Source: Ulota crispa
Lineage: Eukaryota > Streptophyta > Bryopsida > Orthotrichales > Orthotrichaceae
Assembly (NCBI GenBank): GCA_963920765.1
Contig: OY987249.1
Location: 16,128,432-16,192,431, forward strand
DNA: 64,000 bases
Reading direction: 5' to 3'
The translations under genes were made by a program, and so were the position numbers. Below are positions 49,552 to 62,300 of the stretch, piece by piece. The notes below the pieces were generated by a model. That model saw nothing but the letters and a program-made list of their open reading frames with translations. It did not search any database and was not told where the DNA came from. Every line of letters starts with the position of its first letter. The first letter of the stretch is position 1.

Positions 49552-51004
49552 CCTATTTTTATGTCTTGATCTGAATAATCAATTATGATGTTTCTCCCTC
49601 AACACTCCAAGAAAATCCCACTAGGAGTTATAGTTTTATTCATCAACATTGTGTAATTCTACTAGTCAATGTTCATATATGTTGCTAAATTTAGCAACTC
49701 TTCCTTCATGTAGCTACAAAATATTTGAATTCCAAAGTGTTACATTTGCACTTATTAGAACATCTAGCAGTGTTTTTTGCACATTTTGCAGTGATTTTAG
49801 CACGTTTAGCAGTGTTGTTAGTCACTTGGAGAGATCAAGGATAAATTGGTACTTGTTGATGTACAGAATATACAAATTCTTGTTCAAGATGGTTGAAGGT
49901 GATTGAGGATTAAAAGCTTTGATAATCTATGAAGTACTTTAGAAATATTCCAAACAGAATTTAATCACTTAAATTTTGACCTTTTATTGTCCATCACTCT
50001 TGGATTTTTTCTAAGATGTAGGACACCTACCAAAATGAGCAAGCGCTTATAAAAACCCCATAGCCCTCTTTGCTATATTGGAAACCTATTCTTTTATCAA
50101 TGTATTAACCATGTGTGTGGCTCACACTTAATCAGCTAGAATCATCAAATATATAGAATAGTAATGAATATCAATTGAGATCTCTAATGGATCAATTATT
50201 AACAGCAATTTCGCGGGGCAATTCTGTCACTTTCTTAGTAAAAGCTCAAGGAAGACAATTGAGAAACTACAAATACAAATCTAAATGATGATAGGGTCCA
50301 TTTCAACCTAGAGATGTAGCAAACCAAGGATTGGATATCAAACACAAACTTCTGTCTCTATCTCTTGTCCTTCTTTACTCCTTTTTAGACTCATACGATT
50401 TTTTCCGATGCAATTTTTTTCCTTGTTTTATGAGGATCCAATAGGAATCCTACCACAATGGTTGGATCTATGGATGTGAAAATAATACCCCATTGTGGAA
50501 ATAGCATCTCTTGCCACTCCCAAGGGTCTGCATGTCATAACTTATCCCTTCACCTATTTCATAGCCTCTGATCTGAAAATAAAGTCACAAGTGTGGCATA
50601 CGCTTTTCAAAGGCAATGAATGCACTGAGCACTGACAAAGACGAAACACGAGGATACAAACAACTGATAAAGAAAAGAGAGAGTGTTGAAATGAAATAAT
50701 ATTAATAGAATCATGGCATCTGCAGAATGACTGCAGCAGAGTCTCAGCCCCGCAATGAAGTGCTCTTCGTCAGTAATAACCCTGCTGTAGTGTCTGAAAG
50801 ACAAAAAACGCTGCAAATGACCTCATGAGTGCGTGTGTCTGAAGCCTACTTTAACATCGCTATCCAAAATTGCTGGAGTGACAGGAATTTCGATACTGTC
50901 ACCCTTTTTAAAAACCTCGTCCTCATGGAGTTTGGAATTCAGTGCTAAGACACTGAGTACCTTTCGTAACACTCTTACAGGGACAGGCTGTCCTGTCCGT
51001 TGTA
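49552..51004. other. Convergent intergenic spacer
   Basis: It lies between the 3' ends of the DUF688 and helicase genes. 50823-51004 contains a short minus-strand frame just after the helicase stop, more likely 3' untranslated region. Nothing else was recognised. Confidence 0.5.
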
Positions 51005-54000
51005 TCATCTCCTAGAATAATTCCCACCTACTCCCCAACTGTGGTTGCCCTCATCTCTGCCATTTGTCTGCAGGAGCTCCAGCACTGCAGTTACTACTGG
51101 TTTGCCCTCCTTGTGAATGTCAAACTGAGGATCTTTCACTTTCCTATCAAGTAGGAGATCCAGTTGTCTCCGCAACTCCTGTTTAGTCCATGTCACAACA
51201 GCCATACTGAGGATACAGAACTTGGAACCAATCAAAAAATCAAAATCATCATTTATGTATTCAAGGCCCGCCTCCACTATTGGTGACAGAGAAAATGTAA
51301 ACCTATGACACTGGTAATAATTTAGGCACCAAACACTTGCACCGATATTTAACCCCTAAATGGCCTGAAGGCGCCGTGAGAGCTTTTCAAGTCACAAAAA
51401 ACTCAACTTTAGTGTGGTACAATGACCCTTTCAGTGTATATTCACAGAACAGGTACCCCGATCAAAAATCTTGTTACTCATCTATCGAGACTGTCCGAGC
51501 ATAATAATGTATAAAATTAAGCAAGATATGAGCGTCTAAAAAATTAGTGAACATATTTTCGACAGTTCCACAACCATAGAATTCTGTTCAATTATGACGA
51601 CTTTTTTATTCCGAATGTTTAAAAAAAGCATGTTTCTATGTATATGTGCAAAATAATCTAGTCTTAACTTCACCGTTTCATTCAAAATCAAGCATAACTA
51701 AAATGAAGTTTGAATTTCAACTTTTGATGTTCTATGTTCAAATGAATAAATTCTATAACGAGGCCAATTGGTGAAACTTTGTTTTTATTTTTTTAATTCG
51801 TTTTGGTATGATTTATAAATTTTCAAAAAAAGGAAGTTCTGTAAAGAGATGAGAAACAAGCGGTGAAAAAAAACGTACTTGAACCAACTGAAGAGTCTTC
51901 TTAGACGCTTGAAATTGCAGATAGCCTCCCAGCATCTCAACACCTTGCTCATTCTTGCTGACAGTTAAATTGCCCCCAAACATGAGCAATGCATAGTCGG
52001 AAACATTCGTTGAATCTCGAACGTAAATTGCAGAGGTCTTGACTTTCTCGCCGTACACTAGCCATGGTCGCGGGAAGGAATTGACGCGTGCATTGACGGA
52101 TGCCGGATGAGGTTCCACTTTGCCGTCCTCCTTTGTGAAGAAGGCGGTTCGCTTTCCTCGAGGCTTGCACTGGACAACGCTGGGAAACAGACCCGCGCAC
52201 AGCACTGCTCGGACCATCTCCAAATCTTGACTGTACTGGTTGTAAATCTGCAGTCCATGGGGATAACACAGATGAATACTCAATATATTCAATTCTCAGA
52301 ACCCTAATGCTTCACATTGTCGAAGTTTTCCTCTCGAGAACACAAACCAAAACTAATCTCTTTCAGGACTTCCAGTTAATAATAAGCAAATGAAAACACT
52401 TACGACAAATGGAATTCTGATAAGTGCCACAACCTACACATTTTAGAATCTAATACGTTTTGTAAACATCTAAAATGAAGCCTATGATCCAACGAAATCA
52501 CCATGCACGCAATATGGGTGCACGAATGCAAACTGGTAGGCTCATCCATATGAGCATGTATTCATCCATTTTCACTGAATTTTTTTTCAAAATGTCGCGA
52601 GTGCGTATATAATGATTTTAATGTACTGTTGGGTATGCTGCACACCTGATGACCTTTGGATTTATCCAAGAATCCAATGTCGGAAAGTAAATCCTGAAAT
52701 TGCCGACGCATGTCGTCCATCATTTGAAGCGTGTTCGAAGACAGATAGTTCTCCCAACAAAAATTGCGTTCCCGTCCTGCCCGCTTCGCTTCCTGCCAGC
52801 TTTCGAAAGCTTTCAATAGTGCGACGTGATCACTGCAAAGCAATGCAGAGAGGATTCGGTCAGAAATTCAAAAGCTTCCCCATAGATCATCACTCGAAAA
52901 ACAGAGGATCAACTTCAGAAGATCTTTGTGTGTTTTAATGAGCAGCATGGTTGGGTATAAGTTACCTTCGAGAATCGCCAGCAAAATGGCGTCTGGCCTC
53001 ATCTGCCTCCTCTTTGTGTTCAAGGGGAAGGACAAAGGGGTCTCGATGGGCAAGGCCTGCTGCAATGGTAAGAGCAGGTCCAAGACACTGGAACACCGCG
53101 CCCATAAGAAGCATCTTGCCCACCTTGGGATCCACAGGAAGCTTTGCCAAATGGCAACCTGGACAATCAAGCCGGATTGTTCTCTTCAGTCCAAAAAGGT
53201 ATTATACTTGCTTAACGAGAAAGCTTTGTATATGCCGTGACGCAAACAGGACACCAAGACGTTCAGGAAAAGCGTAGAAAATAAAGCAGTTCGTGACATT
53301 CCAGATCCTACGCAAACTAGGAAAAGTAACTCGGTCCCAATGCACATGATTACCACTAAGAGCATACCATAAACGATAATCCCCTTTCTGAAAGGATTCC
53401 ACGGAAGATTGCAAATCAAGAAACGTACCCAAAGGTGTCAAAATTTCTTCAGGAGTCAAAGCACCAACTGTCTTTAGTAGGTCGATGGCATTCTGCACTG
53501 CAAGAACTTCAGGTGGCTCCAAGGCCTTCGACAAGAAACTAGCAATGCTGCCCAGCTGTAAGCTCTTTATCTGAAGACATAACTCTTGTAGGGGTGTCCG
53601 TAGTATCTCAGGAAGCTGGTACCGGAGCATAGAATCATAGACCAGCTTAGGGTACAAATGATAGCAAACACCAGGTTGAACTCGTCCAGCTCTTCCTCTT
53701 CTCTGCGTCAGTCGCAACATTTAAAGAGTAAGATCATGAATCTCGTAGCCTTCCAGAAGATGTTTACTCCACATACAGACTCAGAGAAAAAGGGGGATAC
53801 TGTTTGCATTAGCCGAGACTGGCAAAAATCAATCTAAAATACAGACCTGATGTGCAGAAGCCTTTGAAACCCAGGCTGGTGTTAAACATGCCAGTTTGTT
53901 CAAGGCATCATAGCTGGTCTCCTTTGCCTTCCCACAATCAATCACGTAGACTACATCGTCAATTGTAATACTAGTCTCAGCAATGTTGGTAGCTAGCACA

Positions 54001-57000
54001 ATCTTCCTGCAATCACAAATTCCAGAATCATTTAACTCCGGGGAAATTCTGCATAACAGCACTACTCTAAAGTTGCATATTGGTTTTGAATCGGAGCCAC
54101 GGTTACTAGGTAACCGTAAACCAGTCACAGTAAAAGTAAGGATTCCAGAAGTTTGAGTCATTAGAGAATCCCAATGTGCCTAATAACGGGCACGAGAGAA
54201 GTAACGATTGCTCTTCATAACCAAGGATTCCCAAAGCCACATTCATAAAATCAACGCAAATAAGAAATAGGGAGCACGCAACGGAATACGCTAGTTTCAA
54301 ATGTGGACAGAACTGGAAGACACACCCACCGCACACCAGCTGCAGGCCTCTGAAAAATTTCGCGCTGATTGATGGTCGGCATGGATCCGTGAAGAGGCAA
54401 CAGCAGAAACCGTCTGGAATCATTAAACAAGGAGTTCGCCTTCAAACGCTCTACAAGCTTTGAGATCTCATCCCACCCGGTCACGAAGACAAGAACTGCA
54501 CCTTCCCCCTCTTTCACACATATATGCTGAAGAGCTGCCTCAACCTACAATCACCCACCAAGTACTTTAGAGTTCACAGAATCCAAGATCCAGCAAAATA
54601 ACAAGCGGTTGTAAACAGCATCTCCTCTCACACCAAAGTGAGCATTACTTCTTCAACGATTCCAAAAGAAACTGTCGATGTTGTGGATTTAAGTGCAGGG
54701 AACTCGCAAAGAGTTGATTTCAAAGAAAGTCAACGCACCAATCCAAGGTCAGTCTGCTCTCCGTTCCATGCTTGCATTGACTGCTGTGTACCACGGCTGT
54801 ACTTACGATACTCTGAATCTAAATTCGCTCCCTGCATCACAATGTAGTCTTAAGATAAGAACTATATCCAACCGTTTGTCTGAGCAACATCAAAGTGTCC
54901 GTTCAATGTAGAAATTATCCAAGTCAAACGGAATGGAAAAAAAATCAGTACAGAATACAAACTCAGAAATAAGACAAGATCTTCAACAAAAGATTCTAAA
55001 GATTTTTGACAATAAGCATACCTCAAACGCCTCAAGAACTGGATCCTGCGCCTTTTCTTGTGTCTTTCGTCTTCTACCTCCCCCACCTCCACCATTAAAT
55101 CCTCCTTGCTCAGCAACAGCAGGGAAGCGAGTCAGCTCCAGCACATCCTCCAAGAACAGCTCATTTACTGGAAACGTGAAACCCTGCGTACGTTCAGCAC
55201 TCGTTCAGTAAACATCCGGTTACACAAATGTTGTATGGTTAAAGGATCGGTGAATTCCTATCCAAACTACAGATCTTAACACTGAGGACTATCTGGAAAA
55301 CATCCTTATCTTAAGCCTTATTGATTGCTTGCTAAAAGGCTCAAATAAATGTGTTACCGATCCAATAAGGAATAACGTCGCTATTAAAGCCCAGAAGACA
55401 GGAAATAGAATACGTCTCAAAGGAAACTACCTCACAGCCTTCTTATCAGATACTCAAGGGAAGGAGCCTTACAGGAATATGCTTCATCGGTGCACCTCCA
55501 AAGTATCTTGAGAACAATTCTGCGTTTATGGTCGCACTCATCAGAACCAATCGCAGGTCTGGGCGACGAGGCAGCAGATCTCGTAGAATGATCAACAAAA
55601 AGTCCTCATTCATGCCACGCTCATGAATTTCGTCCACCATCACGTGACTCACACCATTCAGGTCGGGCTCCTGGACCTACTCTCCCACAAATGCCGCTGA
55701 GTAAGTATTAATATACTCAAACTCAGCAAACAATGCTGTCTACCCTAATCCATCGTGGAAAAGACCGAAGATCCCGTCAAAAAGCAAGAGCTCATAGTTT
55801 GAAAATGACAAAATCAATGGATCGTATTGTGGAAAATCAAATTCAGATGAGATTAAATTCTGTATCACGGGTATCGATGAAGCACACTGTATGTGTTGGT
55901 CAAAAAGTAAAAAAACTTGGACAGAACAAAGTCTGCATAAAACATACATGAGGCTGCTGGAAAGAAACATGAAGCGCAATTTGGGCTTGTTGGTCATGGA
56001 ACGGCAAAACATAAAACAATCAAAGAACCACAAAAGAAAATTCCAGGTACAAAAACTTACAAGCCGTCGAAGTAGCACACCGGTGGTGCAAAATAAGAGA
56101 CGCGTCTGTGCAGATCGTTTAGCTTCCAGACGGATCTGGTAGCCCACACTCTGGCCCAATGCATCGCCCCTCTCCGCTGCAACACGAGCAGCCACCGACA
56201 TTGCAGAAATTCGCCGAGGTTGAGTACAGATTATGTTGCAGTCAGAACCCCGGCCAGCCTCTATCTCCTCCTCCAAAACAAATTGTGGTAACTGAGTTGT
56301 CTTTCCGCAACCCGTCTCCCCAGAGACCACGACCACCTGACAATACCACCAATCATGTGAGCAATAAATTTAGCGAAGTCTTCACTATGAAAACAAATGA
56401 ATGTGTCCAGTGTCTTCAAATGACATAGTAATATCGAATTGAAGAGCACCTGATTGTTTTTCACAGCTTCCAAAAGTTCCGTCTTCATGTTGAATGCGGG
56501 TAATTTTTTTCGAAACACTTCTAACGCCTTCACTGCTCCACTTGCCTGATAAAATTTGTATGAGCAACTAACCTCAGTACCTCAAACAAGCAGCGAATTT
56601 AGTGGTACTGTATACAGGATCTTTTAGATAACATGCAAACTCAGGATACGTGAAGCGCTTCCAGACACCGAGAAAACTAAACCTAGCATGTCCCTATACA
56701 TTTCTAAACAGGATAACATGAACGAGCATGCACCTTGAACCCCCAAGTGCTTAATCTATACCTATAGGAGTTGAAAAGAAAGTCGCAAGATATACCAATA
56801 GAGAGTAGAAATTATGTCGCTCATTTCAAACCAATAAAGTATATCTTGAAGTCACTGTAATTGCCTATGAGGTTCTAGCTGAGTTTTCTATTTAAGTACA
56901 TACACTAGAGATAAGTACAACCTTTAGCTGTCGCTGATTCTCTCTGAGCTCCCAATTCACCCTTTCCTTGTCTGCTCCAGATGAAGCCAGCCCTTGAGGG

Positions 57001-58872
57001 GTTGTTTGTCCCCAGCTTGATCGTGGTTGAGTGGCTGTGTCTCTGTCTGACGAAGACGGTGCCTCTGCACCACGAATGTTTGCAAGCATGTTTTCCACCC
57101 GCGTCTCCGTAGTAGCAGACATCGAAATCTATAATTTTTGACACCGAAAGCATTAGAAAGACTAGCATTGGGTACATCCAATTACGACACGAATAGAGCT
57201 ACAAGTCGCCAGATACTACATTGGTCATCAAGCACTTGATTTAAACAAAAATAAAGTGCCACTGTTTCTAGTTGGCCCTGTCTGAATTTTATGTTTACAC
57301 AATATGATCAAACTACTCATTTATAGTTCTGCAATTGGACGTTGATATGCCATTGGTGTATGGTTGACGCAGTGTGGAACACCCAAAACACGATTATAGA
57401 GTACAGAATAGTAAGAGAACCAACCTGACGCTGAGAGGAACCATGACGATCGTCAAGATCCGCTCGGTAATTTGGCAACGGCACTCTGCTTACCACCAAC
57501 ACTGTGTTCTTCCCTTTGTTATACGCGTGACTTCCTTACCAACAAATTCCCACCAAGCTCACCTTCAAGACAATGCACAACATGACCCTCAACAATAGAT
57601 TGCTTACATACCCGAACAACTAAGACTATTTACCCCTCCAATCTTGAAGTACATCTGCTCCTGACTTTCAAGTTGCAAACTCACTGTGTCCGTGGATTCT
57701 AGAAGTCTGAAAAGGCTTACAAGTGAAGACCAAGCCGGTGTGCGAGATCCTCCAGAACCTCAGCACCATTGCGACCAAAATTCCTCTTGATTACCACCTC
57801 CTGTTGATCCGTGGCAACCTTCAATTTCTCGAACCGATCCCACCACTCATTCTCATCCAGGACTTCCTCCTTAGGACCCTGCAACCAAAGAGGCTAAATG
57901 AGGACCGAGTGCGACCAACTATCACAAACATCCTCGAGTGGTGGCAAGACACCTTTTGAGAAGAGTGCCAAACTAAAAGATATGTAAAGCAAAGCAGTAC
58001 CAAATCAGAGCAGAATTAAACGCCACAGCTCATTAGCTTGAGAAGCTCGTACTTGTTCAAATAGAGCTCTACTTTGCAAGACAAGACCTCAGGATTTCCT
58101 TTTCATATGTTAAGAACTCCTTTTCAGGACAATTCAGAGTGCCCTCAACAAGAGTTCTCCTATCTCTCCAAAACCCTAAATCCAAAGCTCATCACAAACT
58201 CTCCATCTAGGATTACATCACCCCGATGATACCTCGAGTTTGCCTGCATCCATTAGTAACTAATCGAAAAAAGCTCTACCGACCTAAAATTGTGTAAATC
58301 ACGCAAGAGAAGGCTCACAGCTGCAATCGAAGGCCGGAATTCTTACAAAGTTACATCTTGATCAAGATTTTTTAATGCAAAGAAAAGCCTTCCGATACTA
58401 TTCACAATCAAAACTAAAAAGGAACAACTGGAAACCTTGTGCCGAGAAGTGTGCACACTCCTTTCGAAACCCTAATATCGAAGCTTGTCACAGGACTCTT
58501 CATCGAGGGTAAGATCACCTCGATGATGACTCAAGTCCATTTGGAACTAACCAAACGAGCTATAATGTGCTCAAGTTACGTAATTCAAGCTATTAAATGC
58601 AATAGAATTCTATAATTTTCTAGAAAGCCTTCTCTTTGGTCGGATTTTTATGTAAAACAAAACAGATGAGCTTTCCGGTTGTACGATTTGAAAATTGGCT
58701 ATACCTCGCCTTGCATCTGCTTGAGCTTCTCGGCCCGCCACGCAGGATCCCACCATCGCTGCCCTCCGCCTCCTCCTCCGCGGCCCCCGCGACCTCCACC
58801 CCCGCCGCCTCGTCCACCACCCCGGCCTCCGCCTCCCCGGCCGCGCCCTTGCGAATTTGGACCGCCCGGCAT
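51005..58872 (-). CDS. DExH1: DEAH-family ATP-dependent RNA helicase, DExH1-like
   Basis: Exons, minus: 58872-58705, 57878-57721, 57530-57425, 57128-56922, 56545-56450, 56336-56061, 55676-55473, 55183-55022, 54544-54330, 54006-53847, 53702-53429, 53158-52966, 52832-52646, 52247-51879, 51178-51005. All join in phase to 982 residues; Arabidopsis DExH1 is close to 1000. The N-terminus is an RGG/Gly-rich tract (residues 8-38) followed by [13 protein letters not shown]. Helicase motifs: I GETGCGKT (251-258), Ia [15 protein letters not shown] (352-355), III SAT (384-386), [36 protein letters not shown] winged-helix/ratchet part ([15 protein letters not shown]) and an OB-fold domain follow, with [21 protein letters not shown]. 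The end resembles DExH1 ([12 protein letters not shown], then [13 protein letters not shown]). This is the DHX36/DHX9-like branch; it unwinds RNA with ATP. The exact plant substrate is not evident. The start is the first ATG before the RGG tract. Confidence 0.95.
58160..58545. repeat. Diverged direct repeat with telo-box words in DExH1 intron 1
   Basis: Two segments of about 85 bp, near 58160-58245 and 58458-58540, share the order AAACCCTAA, AAGCT..TCACA, ACTCT..ATC, GAT-ATCACC, CGATGAT and CTCAAGT/CTCGAGT. They lie in the first intron, close to the start of the minus-strand helicase gene. Each carries a telo-box. Telo-boxes in leader introns are known from plant translation-associated genes; a role here is inference. 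Confidence 0.5.
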
Positions 58873-59200
58873 GGCGCCCGGTCCTGCAGTTGCGCAGAGC
58901 CTCCAAGTGTGCGGTGCAGCTCGCCGACTACAGTAACTCGCCAACAAAACTGTTGCGTGTCCAAGAAAGGATCCTGCGTTAACCCTTCCGATTGCCAGCC
59001 CACTCGACTAGATTACGACTCTCTCTGCTTGAAGAAAGTGACAAGCTCCGTGAAACCTTAACGAATCGAAGGAATCGAAGGAGGAGAACAATCACAGTTG
59101 CTCGCAGCTCCCAGTTGCGACAACAGAGTTGATGGCAGATATCTCTGCCTGCGAGCGACGGCAGACCGTGACGGTGTTCCGGTCGTGACGATTACCACCA

Positions 59201-59225
59201 CGACGGCGACGGCGACGGCGATGAC
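59201..59225 (+). repeat. GACGGC hexanucleotide repeat upstream of DExH1
   Basis: About four tandem copies of a GACGGC/GACGGCG-type unit, about 330 bp upstream of the helicase start codon, probably in its leader or promoter. Confidence 0.6.
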
Positions 59226-59303
59226 AATCACGTAGAGCCGGTTTCCATAGAATTCCTGGACATCCAGGAGTTGGAGGAGGGGATTGGACCCCCTTGGACC
59301 CAT

Positions 59304-62300
59304 CAGAGGTTTTTATGGGAGACCAGGAGGAGGGCCACTTTTAACTTTTTTTTATTTTTCTTAAATTGATTTTTTACTTTTTACTTTTATTTATTTATAT
59401 TTTTCATAAGGAGTTGCGTTAAACTTGACTAATGAATTGAAAATATTATTAAAGTCAAAGTTATATGAAAATATCAGTTTTTTTAATTCAATTTTTTTTT
59501 AAATTTTTTGATCAACTAGTTTTATAAATTTGGGGTTTCAAAGTTCAAATTTTTGTTTCTTATTTTGTGGGAAAAAATTGATTGATTATTAGACAAGTTT
59601 TTACTTTTTATAATTATACTTTTTATTGGTTGTGCATAATTATGTTAAGTTATTAATTTTCTCTTTTTGGTAGAAGATTGTATTTGGGACTTAAATGGAG
59701 ATAAATAAAATTCTAACAAGTTTATTGTATCAATTTGAAAACTTGGAGAGTTAAAATAAAATTTTGTAGCATTTTCTTATCAACACAAAAAACAAAAAAA
59801 TCATTTTACATTGAGAAAAGTATTTTATCAAAAGAAAGGTATAGATTTTTTTATTATTGATGTCATTAAAGTAATTAGTAAAGAATTTAGTAATTCATGT
59901 TTTTAAAAATAAAAAAATAAATATAAATAATGACAAATATTGAGAACACCGTGTTGTTGTAAATTATTTTTTTATAAAAAGATTTACTAATTTGTTTCTA
60001 TTTTTAAAACCAAACTTTTTCATGCCACAAGTAGCATGGGGATCCCATTTGGGATGGAGGTCCAAGTCATTTAGCCCACAAAGCCTAAAAACTAGAATTG
60101 GAGGTTGGACCTCTAATTAGAGGGGATCCTACACCCCCAGCCAACATGGCAAGGGCCGGAGGGGTCCATGATGCCCCCATGCAAACCAACCCTTACTATC
60201 CTTCTATCATCCTCTATGCAATTGCAACTTACAACATTGACTCAAAAGAATGCATTTTTATGGGTACTTTAAATTATATAGGGCATCCTCAATGTAGACT
60301 ATACAACTAACTAGCCTAGCATGATTACAAACATGAAATTCAAAAAAAAAAAAAAATTGCAGTGGTAAATGAAATCAAAAATATTGGTTTTGACAACAAA
60401 AAAATGGAGACTATACAATGTAAATATTGCATTAAGTTACTCTAGAGAAGTGAGGAAACACAAAACTGTTGGAAACAGACTCTATTGCTGTTTTTAAACT
60501 AGCTTTTTGACATTTTTTTCATGAAATTCTATTTTTGTCGCATTAAGAGTTGACATAAAAATTGATTTAATTGGGATTAGAATTTGAGAGTATTGTTGTT
60601 GGAGGGCACCAAAAATTTGTATGAATTAAACAACAGGAAACCCAAATTTGAACTTTGCATGATTGAAAAACAACCTTATTGGAGGCAAGATATTTTTTGT
60701 AAATTTAGGGTACAATGCAAATTGTGCTAAAAAGGAAAACTATGTAAATGGCATATCATGCTAGCATTGTTTTTTGTGTCACGTTGTCTTAGGTTGTTTA
60801 ATAGGAAATTTAAAATCATCAAAAATTATTTCAAGATTCAAATGTCAATAAACTCTATTGTTGTAAACAATGTTGGAAAAAAGTAAATAATAATGCCAAT
60901 AAGAGTGCTTAGAAATGTGTTGAAAAGTGGGTAAAAAAATGGGTTAAAAAGTCTCAACAAGTGTCAAAAAGGGTGCTAAATTTTTTTTAAGAATATTGCC
61001 CAAAATGAAGTTGAAAGATGCCTCCATATCATTTCTAAAACTTCTAAGAATTGTCAAAGCACAAAAGATAAGTGGTATTTGCTCACTTCTTAGAGCACAA
61101 ATAGATACTTTTAGATATTGCATTTGCATAGTTATAGTTAATCCTACGAAAAACCAAAAACCATAAATTGTTTTGGATTAGATTTGGTTCTATTACCTTT
61201 TATGGAAAATTTATTGAAAAATGTTCCAAAAAGTTCAACACTTTCAAAAAGAAAGGTTCAATAAAATAAAATACATTATGAAGACCTCACTTGATAGATA
61301 CAAGTTAGAAACAATGCAAGTTTGAAATTCTTGTAATAGTCTATTTACCATTGTATCTCAAATAAATCTTGTCACTTACTACAAAGTATGAGTTTCAAAC
61401 TTATGAGCAGCACAAGATTGCCTCCACTAGGCAAGTCAATTGTGGAATTGCTAAATCAATGAAGGCAACCTAAGCAAATGTTTGTCTAGTTAATCTAAGC
61501 ATTAACAACAACAACAACAACAACAAAAATTCAAACACATAGTGTTTAACAAAAAAACACCTTTTCAAAAGAATTAAACATTATTTTGACAAATTTTTAT
61601 ATCTTTGCTTATGAATGTCATGCTTAACTAATTCTAAATATTCTGAAGTCCAAAACAAAAACTATGACATAAAGCAAAGAGAAATTGGGAGGTTGTGTTG
61701 ATCCCTAACTTCTATAAATTACATGAAAACATTTCTTAAGAAAAACACAAGCCCATGCTTTGAGAAATTTTTTGTAAAGGATTGCTTAGCAATGGAATGT
61801 TTTGCAATCACGGCCTTTTACAATTTTTTTTTTTTGCGTAATCTAAAATTCATTAAACACTAAATAAAAAGTCAACACATTTTGGCAAAATATTGACACA
61901 TCAAATTTGACACTTCATTTTAGCGTGTTTTGCATTTTGTTTTTGACACAACAGTATACAATCCACCATCATCAAATGTAGCTGAATGCTATGTTGAATA
62001 TGGTTTTTGATATGTGTTTATATGTTTAGGATAAAAATGATTACTTGGCATGAGAAATTGATTTTTAATGATTTTTTGTGATTGTATATTTTAAGGTTAT
62101 AAGTGTTTGAAACCCCATGCTAACTTTAAAGTCAAATTTTGCCTCACGTGCTCTCTTTATGATTTGACACCTTCCAATTAATGGTATCTTATTAGTGTAA
62201 ATGATATTTTTCAATTAAGCACATCCACAAAAGTTTACATGTTTTGACGTATATTTCTACATTTTTGTAAATGGGACATTGTTAAGACATTGGATTTTTA

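Noticed and set aside
50823..51008. Small minus-strand frame after the helicase stop
   Set aside because: It starts at the helicase stop and has no homology; probably 3' untranslated region.
58636..59061. Pro/Ala-rich plus-strand frames
   Set aside because: They are the reverse reading of the RGG tract of the helicase.
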